The notes below the pieces were generated by a model that did not search any database, was not told the DNA's origin, and was given only the letters and a program-made list of their open reading frames with translations. A stretch of 55,421 bases of DNA from Acidobacteriota bacterium (GTDB lineage Bacteria > Acidobacteriota > Vicinamibacteria > Marinacidobacterales > Marinacidobacteraceae). Positions 49,078-55,421 of the stretch are shown piece by piece; within the stretch, counting starts at the first letter, position 1; each line of letters starts with the position of its first letter. The position numbers and the translations under genes were made by a program. The stretch covers positions 1 to 55,421 of the forward strand of contig VXNL01000092.1 of the NCBI GenBank assembly GCA_009840635.1. The letters run 5' to 3'.

Positions 49078-50355
49078 TTACTCCGCAGCCTGCCCGACCC
49101 GGATCACCTCGGTTCCCGCGCGGATGACGATGGCATCGTCCACCACGGCGAATCCGGTAACCGGGGCGTCCACCGAAAGGTGGTTCGTGGCGACCACCTC
49201 CGGCGCTTCGGCGGAGGCGCGGAGCACCTGGGTCACCCCTTCCTGCGTGAAGAAATACACGTGGTCCTGGTGGCCGAGCGGCGTCGCCCAGGTCGAGGCG
49301 GGAAGCCGATGGGTCCACCGGACCGTGCCCGATTCCGGGGCCAGACAGCGGGCAACCCCGGCGGCGTTCACCCAGTAGACGCAGTCACGGTAGAGAAAAG
49401 GAGAGGCGAAGTTGGAAGCCGATCCGGCTTTCCAGGCCAGGCTCGACGGACCGAGCGCCCCGGTCCCACCCCGCCGGATCGCCAGATTCGCTTCGACCGC
49501 CAGGCCACCGATGATGATGAGGTCCTCGGTGATGGTGGGCGAGGGGACGTTGTTGCCTTCGACATCCTCGAAGACCCACCGGCGCTCCCCCGTGCCGGCG
49601 TCGAAGCCCTCGATCCGTCCCGAAGCACTCACCACGATCTCGTCGCCGGACGGAGCCAGCACCGGGGTGCTCCAGGAGACCCCCGGTTCGCGGTCGGTCT
49701 TCCACAGGTTCTCCCCCGTGGCCGGGTCCACTGCGAGCAGGTACGAATAGGTCCTGCGGGCCAGCATCACCACCGCGGCGCTGTCGGTGAGCAGCACCGA
49801 GTTGCCGACGCCGTGGTTGCCGCCCACCGTCCCGTACTCGGCGCCCAGCTTCCGGTGCCAGACGGTCTCTCCATCGTGCGTCAGGGCGATGAGGTCGCCG
49901 CTGGCAAAGAAGGCGTACAGCCTTTCGGCATCCACCGCCGGGGTCGGGGCGCCCTTCGACACGTAGCCGTTCCATTCGAATTCTTCGGCAGCCTCGAACG
50001 TCCGGCGCCAGCGTTCGGCGCCGTCCTCGAGTCCGAGGGCGGTGACGTGGATCGTCTCCTTCATCGCACCTTCGACCGAGGTGAGGAACACCGTGCCGTC
50101 CCAGATCACCGGGCTGGACTGACCGAAGCCAGCGGTTGTCGTGCGCCAGGCGACGCGGTCATCGGACCAGGTCAGCGGCAGCCGGGCGGCCCGGCTCACG
50201 TTGACGTCCATTCCGCCCCGGAAGCTGGTCCAGCGAGTGGCACCTCGGGCCGGGTCCACGTCGCCGCCGTTGTGGGCGGCTGCGGCGCCGGCTACCGCGA
50301 GCGTCAATGTGACGGCGAGGGCGCCGCGGCACGTTTGCAGAAGGATGAGAGTCAT
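49078..50355 (-). CDS. PQQ-type beta-propeller repeat protein
   Basis: 425 residues from the ATG at 50355; open frame upstream is unlikely to be coding because the ATG begins a proper signal peptide (M-T-L-I-L-L, cleaved near A-A-A-A-H). The mature protein is made of outer-membrane BamB/PQQ-like repeats, with blades such as S-P-V-I-W-D-G-T-V-F, Y-L-L-A-V-D-P-A-T-G-E-N-L-W and A-G-T-G-E-R-R-W-V-F-E-D. It is probably a periplasmic binding or scaffold protein; no catalytic dehydrogenase residues can be singled out. It ends 47 bases from the oxidase gene (convergent) and is divergent to the nuclease gene. Confidence 0.85.
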   Translation of the reverse strand: MTLILLQTCRGALAVTLTLAVAGAAAAHNGGDVDPARGATRWTSFRGGMDVNVSRAARLPLTWSDDRVAWRTTTAGFGQSSPVIWDGTVFLTSVEGAMKETIHVTALGLEDGAERWRRTFEAAEEFEWNGYVSKGAPTPAVDAERLYAFFASGDLIALTHDGETVWHRKLGAEYGTVGGNHGVGNSVLLTDSAAVVMLARRTYSYLLAVDPATGENLWKTDREPGVSWSTPVLAPSGDEIVVSASGRIEGFDAGTGERRWVFEDVEGNNVPSPTITEDLIIIGGLAVEANLAIRRGGTGALGPSSLAWKAGSASNFASPFLYRDCVYWVNAAGVARCLAPESGTVRWTHRLPASTWATPLGHQDHVYFFTQEGVTQVLRASAEAPEVVATNHLSVDAPVTGFAVVDDAIVIRAGTEVIRVGQAAE

Positions 50356-50530
50356 GGGATTCCTGACGGCACAATGAAATCGAGTGTCACTTTCAGTATA
50401 GGGGACGAGATGTTCGGGATGGCGGGTTGTTGCATGAGGATCACAAGACGCCGGAGGGATGGCTGCCGATGAGATGTACGCTGCGGTTTCGCCACCTCCG
50501 AGCCGCCATGATCCGTCCGCCGGTACCGCG

Positions 50531-51466
50531 ATGAAGGTCCATCGTTCGTCCCACCGCCTCCGCCGGCTCTGCCCGATTCTTGGGGCCCTGCTGGTGGCCG
50601 GCCCTTCCATCGCCGGTCAATCCCGACCGCCCAACCGGATCACCGTCGCCACCTGGAACATCGCCTGGTTCGGGGACGGGATCCGCGACGGGGTGCTCCG
50701 CGGCAACCAGCGCGGCGGCCGGTTCCTGCGGCAGGAGGCGGATCTCGAGCGGCTCCGGGGCGTCGTGTCGCGGCTCATCGACCTCGATGTCGAAGTCGTC
50801 GGCCTTCAGGAGGTCGAGAATGCGGCCGCGGTCCGCCGGATCTTCCCGGAGGACGGTTGGGATCTCTTCCTCTCGACGCGCGAAACCGATCCGGAATGGT
50901 CCCAACGCACGGCCATCGTGGTGCGCCGCGCCGCGGGCTGGCGCGTCGAGCGGCACCCGGACGTCATCGAGTGGTCCCCGCAGGGCCGCGACCGGCACGG
51001 GGTGGACCTCACGCTCACCCGGCAAGAGGAGCGGGTCCGGGTGCTCACCCTCCACTTCCAGTCCGGCTGCAACGCCAAACCGCTTCGTTCCCCGGAGCCG
51101 CAGTGCGGCTTCCTGAGGATGCAGTTCGCCGTCCTCAAGGCCTGGCTCTTCGAACGGATGGCGGAGGAGATCCCGACCGTGGTGGCCGGCGACTGGAACC
51201 GTTTCCTGTCCCGTCCGGCCGACGAGGCTGCCGCCGGCCTTCCTGGTGAGGCGCTTGTGCTCCCGCCTGCGGGCAGCGCTCCCGCGTGCTGGGACGGCTT
51301 CTTCGATCACTACGTGGACCACATCGTGGCGTTCGCTCCCCGGGGACGGGAAATCGCTCCGCGAGCGTTCGAGGAGGTGCGCTACCGGGCGCCCCGCTCG
51401 GCGCGCGACCGGCTTTCCGACCACTGTCCCCTGGTCGCGACGCTCGGCTTCGGAGCGCCGAACTAG
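50531..51466 (+). CDS. endonuclease/exonuclease/phosphatase family protein, exported
   Basis: 311 residues from the ATG at 50531, which opens a signal peptide ending near I-A-G-Q. The EEP fold motifs appear in order: V-A-T-W-N-I-A-W, V-V-G-L-Q-E-V-E-N, R-T-A-I-V-V-R-R, V-A-G-D-W-N-R-F, Y-V-D-H-I-V and L-S-D-H-C-P-L-V. All metal and catalytic residues (N, E, D, N, D, H) are therefore present. It acts outside the cytoplasm, perhaps on extracellular DNA or phosphoesters. The 175-base gap to the divergent PQQ gene must hold both promoters. Confidence 0.88.
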   Translation: MKVHRSSHRLRRLCPILGALLVAGPSIAGQSRPPNRITVATWNIAWFGDGIRDGVLRGNQRGGRFLRQEADLERLRGVVSRLIDLDVEVVGLQEVENAAAVRRIFPEDGWDLFLSTRETDPEWSQRTAIVVRRAAGWRVERHPDVIEWSPQGRDRHGVDLTLTRQEERVRVLTLHFQSGCNAKPLRSPEPQCGFLRMQFAVLKAWLFERMAEEIPTVVAGDWNRFLSRPADEAAAGLPGEALVLPPAGSAPACWDGFFDHYVDHIVAFAPRGREIAPRAFEEVRYRAPRSARDRLSDHCPLVATLGFGAPN

Positions 51467-51505
51467 ACCCGCTCCGCAGAAAAGCAACAACAGTTAAGTT
51501 TCTGC

Positions 51506-54500
51506 TTGAACTACGGGCCGCAGGCTGTCGTACACTGGCCGATTCTGTCCCGCCCGGCCCCTTCCTTCCGTCTCGAAGCCACGCTGGCGCCCGCCGGGCA
51601 CCTGCACTTCTGGGCGCCCGGCGTGCCGCCCGACGACCTCTCCGCGTGGCTCAGCCGGCGGGTGGGAGACCGGTGGCCGGCCCCGGTGGAGCCCGCCGCC
51701 TTCGAATCCGGCTCGCCGGATTCCCGCGGTCCGGGACTCACCCTCGCTCCGCTCGATGCGGCGGCCACGCTCGCCGCCTGCGCCCCGCGCGACGGCGATC
51801 CCGATTTCCGGTCGGCGTCGCTTCGTTTCTGGTCCCTGGCCAGCCGCTTCCTGCTGGGGCTGTTGTCCCGCGGCCGCTTCCGCCCCACGGTTCACCCCAA
51901 CGGAAGTGACGGCGCCGCGCTCTGGCAGGCGGATCTCGGTTCCCAGCAACGGGAACTCGACGCGCTGCGGCTCGCGGCGCCGCCGGCGGCCCTCGGCGGG
52001 CTGGATGCCGAGACGGCCATCAGCGGCTACCTGGTGGCGCTTGGCGACAGCGTCATTCGAGACGCGGGGCGGCGCCTGGGCTGGTCGCCGGGCAGGACGG
52101 ACGCGCCGGCGGGCCGGCGGGAAGTGATCGAGCGCGTTCTCGATGATCTCTTCTCGGGCGCTTCCGGTGGACTGGACGGCGAGAGCACGCAAGCACTCTG
52201 GCGCGCGGACAACGCGCTCGGAGGCGGTACGGCGGATCCGGATACGGGAGTCGTCGGAAGCGCCCGGTTGGTCTTCCTGCTCGAACCTCCGGCCGACGAG
52301 TCGGAGACGATGGCTGCCGCGTCCGACCCCGACGCGCTCCGGTGGCGGATCCGCTTCGGGCTCGTGATTCCTCCGGATTCCGGCGCTCGAGCGGCGGACG
52401 TGGCCGGCGCGGTCCCCGCCGGGGAGGCCCCCGCGCCGCTCGGCGAAGTCTGGAATGCTCGCGACGCGGCGGCGAATCTCCGGCGCTTCGGGATTGCGGA
52501 CCCGGCGATCCCGCTTCTCGAGAACCTGGGACGCGCGGCGCGCGCCTGCCCGCTGCTCGAGCGCGGCCTCGAGTGCGCGGGCCCCGAGGAGGTCCGGGTA
52601 TCGGCGGCCGAGGCCTACGAGTTCCTTCACGAAGGGCAGGAAGCGCTGGCGCGCCAGGGGTTCGAGGTTCGCATTCCGCCCACCCTGGCCGGACGGCGCG
52701 GACGGAAACCGACCCTCCGTCTCACCGTCCGGCCGGACACCGACTCTTCCGGTCCGGTCCCGCGCACGGTACGGGCGGCGGAACTGGGCGGATCCGCTCC
52801 GGACGGCGGCGTCGGCCTCGACGCGCTGGTGAACTATTCCTGGGAGGTCGCGATCGACGACCACACCTGGACGCTGGACGATTTCCGGCGCCTGACCCGC
52901 GACAAACGGCGCCTGGTGCGGGCGAGCGACGCCTGGGTGGAACTCGACCAGGACGCGGTGAACCGGCTCTTCACGGAGGCGGCGCGCCGCCGGGCGCACG
53001 CGGACCGGTCCCCGGTGCTGCGCGACGCGCTTCGCGAGCGGCTGCGCCTCGCGTCGCCGGCGCCCGATCTCTTCGAGTCGGAGGAGACGGTGCAGGTCCT
53101 GTCCAAGATCGAGGGCGAGGCCTGGATCGGGTCGCTGTTCAACGCCCTCGAGGCCGCCGCGGAGGAGTTGGGACCGCTCGATCCGCCATCCGGTCTGAAG
53201 ACGGAGCTCCGGCCGTACCAGCGGGTCGGCTATGGCTGGCTGCGCCTCCTGGCGGACCACGGCCTCGGCGGCTGTCTCGCGGACGACATGGGACTGGGAA
53301 AGACCTGTCAGGCCCTGACCTTCCTGCTGGGAGAGCAGGAGGCGGGCCGGCTGAGGCGGCCGTGGCTTCTCGTGTGTCCCAACTCCATCGTCGCCAACTG
53401 GAGGAAGGAAGCCGAGCGCTTCGCACCCTCGCTGCGCCTCCACGTCCGCCAGGGCGCGGGACGGTCGCGCGGCGCCGACCTGTCGCGGGCGCTTGAGGAG
53501 AGCGACCTCGTGGTGTGTTCCTTCGGGATCACCCACCGCGACTTCGATCAGTTGCGCGACGTGGAGTGGGGCGGCCTCATCGTGGACGAGGCGCAGAACC
53601 TGAAGAATCCGGGAGCCAAGCAGACGCGCGCGGTACGCCGGCTCAGGGCGCCCATCCGCTTTGCGCTCACCGGCACTCCGCTCGAGAACCGCCTGACCGA
53701 CCTCTGGTCCATCATGGAGATCCTGAACCCGGGTTTCCTCGGTCCCGAACGCACGTTCCGGCGGACGTTCACGGCCGCCGTGGAAGGCGCCCAGGATCCG
53801 GAGGCGACCGAGGAACTCCGCCGGCTCGTCCGGCCGTTCATCCTGCGCCGGCTCAAGACCGACCCGAAGGTCATCCGCGATCTGCCGGAGAAACACCAGA
53901 CGCGGGTCTATTGCAACCTCACCGTCGAGCAGGCCTCGCTCTACCAGGCGGCCGTGGACCAGTGCCTGGAGCGGATCGAACGCAACACCGGCTTCGCGCG
54001 GCGGGGGGAGATCCTGCGCACCCTGACCCGCCTCAAGCAGATCTGCAACCACCCCGAGAACTTCCTGGCCGCCGGCGGGTTTTTGTCGGGGCGGTCCGGG
54101 AAGCTGACGCGCCTCGTCGAGATCCTGACCGAGGTCGCGCAGCAGGGGGAGCGGGCCCTGGTCTTCACGCAGTTCGCGGAAATGGCGAAGTTGCTGGCTC
54201 CCTATCTGTCGGAAGTTCTGGATGCCGAGATTCCGGTGCTTCACGGGTCCGTCTCGCTCCGGGAGCGGGACGCCATCGTGACCCGGTTCCAGGAAGCGGC
54301 GGATCCGCCGCCGGTGCTCGTGGTCTCGCTCAAGACCGGCGGCTACGGCCTCAATCTCACCCGTGCGAGTCACGTCGTGCACTACGACCGCTGGTGGAAT
54401 CCCGCGGTCGAAAACCAGGCCACCGACCGGGCGTTCCGGATCGGCCAGAGCAAGCGGGTCCTGGTCCACAAGTTCCTGTGCACCGGCACGCTGGAGGAAC

Positions 54501-54637
54501 GCATTGCCGACCTCCTCGAGCGGAAGTCCGCGCTCGCGGAGTCGGTGATCGGGACGGGAGAGGGCTGGTTGACGTCGCTGTCTTCCGAGGCGCTGCAGAA
54601 CGTGCTCGTGCTCGATCCGGAAGCGGTTGCCGAATGA
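51506..54637 (+). CDS. SNF2-family helicase-like ATPase
   Basis: 1043 residues from a TTG at 51506; a downstream start is possible because no clear ribosome site is present. The first 550 residues are the divergent N-terminal region found in bacterial SNF2 proteins. The motor has D-D-M-G-L-G-K-T (593-600), V-D-E-A-Q (about 693-697), L-T-G-T-P-L-E-N, and the second lobe with F-T-Q-F-A-E, S-L-K-T-G-G-Y-G-L-N-L and D-R-A-F-R-I-G-Q. All SNF2 motifs look intact. It translocates on DNA or remodels protein-DNA complexes. Its stop overlaps the next gene (ATGA), and no methylase or nuclease lies nearby. Confidence 0.92.
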   Translation: MNYGPQAVVHWPILSRPAPSFRLEATLAPAGHLHFWAPGVPPDDLSAWLSRRVGDRWPAPVEPAAFESGSPDSRGPGLTLAPLDAAATLAACAPRDGDPDFRSASLRFWSLASRFLLGLLSRGRFRPTVHPNGSDGAALWQADLGSQQRELDALRLAAPPAALGGLDAETAISGYLVALGDSVIRDAGRRLGWSPGRTDAPAGRREVIERVLDDLFSGASGGLDGESTQALWRADNALGGGTADPDTGVVGSARLVFLLEPPADESETMAAASDPDALRWRIRFGLVIPPDSGARAADVAGAVPAGEAPAPLGEVWNARDAAANLRRFGIADPAIPLLENLGRAARACPLLERGLECAGPEEVRVSAAEAYEFLHEGQEALARQGFEVRIPPTLAGRRGRKPTLRLTVRPDTDSSGPVPRTVRAAELGGSAPDGGVGLDALVNYSWEVAIDDHTWTLDDFRRLTRDKRRLVRASDAWVELDQDAVNRLFTEAARRRAHADRSPVLRDALRERLRLASPAPDLFESEETVQVLSKIEGEAWIGSLFNALEAAAEELGPLDPPSGLKTELRPYQRVGYGWLRLLADHGLGGCLADDMGLGKTCQALTFLLGEQEAGRLRRPWLLVCPNSIVANWRKEAERFAPSLRLHVRQGAGRSRGADLSRALEESDLVVCSFGITHRDFDQLRDVEWGGLIVDEAQNLKNPGAKQTRAVRRLRAPIRFALTGTPLENRLTDLWSIMEILNPGFLGPERTFRRTFTAAVEGAQDPEATEELRRLVRPFILRRLKTDPKVIRDLPEKHQTRVYCNLTVEQASLYQAAVDQCLERIERNTGFARRGEILRTLTRLKQICNHPENFLAAGGFLSGRSGKLTRLVEILTEVAQQGERALVFTQFAEMAKLLAPYLSEVLDAEIPVLHGSVSLRERDAIVTRFQEAADPPPVLVVSLKTGGYGLNLTRASHVVHYDRWWNPAVENQATDRAFRIGQSKRVLVHKFLCTGTLEERIADLLERKSALAESVIGTGEGWLTSLSSEALQNVLVLDPEAVAE

Positions 54638-55314
54638 GTGAGGGACTGCCGTGGTGGGCGGCGGACTTTCTGAGAGCCTCGAGGAACGGCGCGGAGGGAC
54701 GCGCCCGGGGCCAGGTGAACGTCGTTCCCGGGCGAGTGCAGGTCCTGGTTGAGGGTCGCGGGTTCCGTCCGACCGAGGTCCTGCTGGAAACGCCGGTCCT
54801 GGACCGGCGCCGCTGGAGAGCATTCTTCGAGGTCTTCGCCGGCCAGGCGCTCTACCCCGCCGCGCTCTTCGCGGGCTACCTGCCCCGGTCGGCCAAGTCG
54901 GTTCTCGCCCGCCGGGGCGTGCGGCTCGTGCCGCCGCCCAGCCGCCTCACCCTGGGTCCGTACGACTGCCCGTCGGAGACCCTGGCGCGCGCCCTTCTCC
55001 TGATCGCCGAGCATTTCGCGGCCGACCCGTTTCGGCTCCTGCTGTTCCGTGGCGCGGACCGGCAGTCCGTGATCACCGGCATCGCCCGGCGCTGGAAGGC
55101 GAGCGGCGTCCGCCGGCCGGCGATCGAACTCGACGAACTTCGGGAAATCCTCGACCAGTCACCCGACCCGGAGTCCGACTCCCTGCTGCCGGTGGTGCAG
55201 AGGGCGGAAGCCTTCCGCGACGATCCGATCCTGCGCGGGAACCTGGCCCGGCTCTACACGAAGGTCTCCGAGCGCGCCGCCGCGGTCACGCCGCGCACCC
55301 GCCCGGAGGATTAG
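54634..55314 (+). CDS. partner protein of the SNF2 ATPase, unknown
   Basis: 226 residues from the ATG at 54634 that overlaps the SNF2 stop. The N-terminus W-W-A-A-D-F and the run V-V-P-G-R-V-Q-V-L-V-E-G-R recall the proteins encoded beside bacterial SNF2 genes (often carrying a SWIM zinc finger), but no C-x-C zinc motif is visible here. A middle region with P-P-P-S-R-L and C-P-S-E-T-L-A is typical of those partners. It is mostly alpha-helical, soluble and probably works with the helicase. Confidence 0.65.
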   Translation: MSEGLPWWAADFLRASRNGAEGRARGQVNVVPGRVQVLVEGRGFRPTEVLLETPVLDRRRWRAFFEVFAGQALYPAALFAGYLPRSAKSVLARRGVRLVPPPSRLTLGPYDCPSETLARALLLIAEHFAADPFRLLLFRGADRQSVITGIARRWKASGVRRPAIELDELREILDQSPDPESDSLLPVVQRAEAFRDDPILRGNLARLYTKVSERAAAVTPRTRPED

Positions 55315-55329
55315 CAGCAGGTAGGGAAC

Positions 55330-55368
55330 GCCGGCCTCTGGCCGGCACCGCGGCCCGAGAGGGCCGCG
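55330..55368. terminator. two tandem hairpins between convergent genes
   Basis: GCCGGCC-TCT-GGCCGGC at 55330-55346 and CGCGGCCC-GAGA-GGGCCGCG at 55349-55368, both with exact arms. They sit between the plus-strand gene that ends at 55314 and a minus-strand gene that ends at 55377, the place for a bidirectional terminator. No T-run follows either. Confidence 0.6.
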
Positions 55369-55376
55369 AAACTGCC

Positions 55377-55421
55377 CTAGTCCCATTCCCAGCGCTCTCC
55401 CGCCCGGATGGTGTCCCGCCG
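55377..55421 (-). CDS. C-terminal end of a minus-strand gene
   Basis: The window closes inside a minus-strand frame whose last residues read R-R-D-T-I-R-A-G-E-R-W-E-W-D before a TAG at 55377-55379. Its position right behind the hairpins favours a real gene end. The family cannot be named from 14 residues. Confidence 0.35.
   Translation of the reverse strand, partial: RRDTIRAGERWEWD

Noticed and set aside
51494..54823. 1109-codon minus-strand frame opposite the SNF2 gene
   Set aside because: The plus strand has intact SNF2 motifs; the opposite frame has none.
1..55421. CRISPR arrays, tRNA or rRNA genes
   Set aside because: No regularly spaced repeats, T-loop (GGTTCGAATC-like) sequences or rRNA-like segments were noticed on either strand.

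Overview
The window is GC-rich DNA from a Gram-negative bacterium. It carries a TonB-dependent receptor, several lipoproteins and an outer-membrane-type DUF5916 protein. The gene style, with short overlaps, lipobox proteins, DUF5916, DUF3526-type permeases and a TonB receptor with a carboxypeptidase-regulatory-like N-terminus, suggests Gemmatimonadota or a related environmental phylum. That is inference; no rRNA or other phylogenetic marker is present.

The window has three parts. (1) Positions 1-9.8 kb, all on the minus strand, are the edge of an integrative/conjugative element. They hold type IV secretion genes (VirB2, VirB3, VirB4 and VirB9 types), two ArdC-like anti-restriction proteins (one with a destroyed zinc motif), a RepB-type primase, an AlpA-like regulator and several unknown genes. 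(2) Positions 10.2-20.7 kb, minus strand and visibly less GC-rich, are one tightly coupled six-gene operon. It reads as an SspABCD-type DNA phosphorothioation cassette (cysteine desulfurase, DUF4007 protein, large P-loop ATPase, PP-loop sulfurtransferase). It is followed not by SspE or SspFGH but by a protein with two GHKL ATPase modules (Hsp90/MutL-like plus histidine-kinase-like) and a receiver-domain protein with a large unknown C-terminal half. This is the best candidate in the window for an undescribed system: phosphorothioate-based defence coupled to a two-component-like sensor and effector. About 1.1 kb with no recognisable gene (20.7-21.8 kb) separates it from the rest. (3) Positions 21.8-55.4 kb, mostly plus strand, look chromosomal. 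They hold a DUF4143 ATPase, a serine hydrolase, an acyl-CoA dehydrogenase, then a probable metal/metallophore region. That region has three small His/Cys proteins, a MerC-like protein, four paralogous substrate-binding lipoproteins with one FecCD permease and one ATPase, a siderophore-type TonB receptor, and two paralogous ABC-2 trios (ATPase plus two permeases). A DUF5916 protein, a DUF418 protein, a sarcosine-oxidase-like flavoenzyme, a PQQ-type propeller, an EEP-family nuclease and an SNF2 helicase with a partner follow.

The metal region shows a clear history of duplication. A block of promoter, small gene, hairpins and ABC-ATPase start occurs twice, and in one copy the ATPase is cut to a 30-codon remnant coupled to merC. 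A permease remnant follows the fourth binding protein, where the intact locus has the full permease. Three genes have sigma-70-like promoters placed so that the mRNA should be leaderless.
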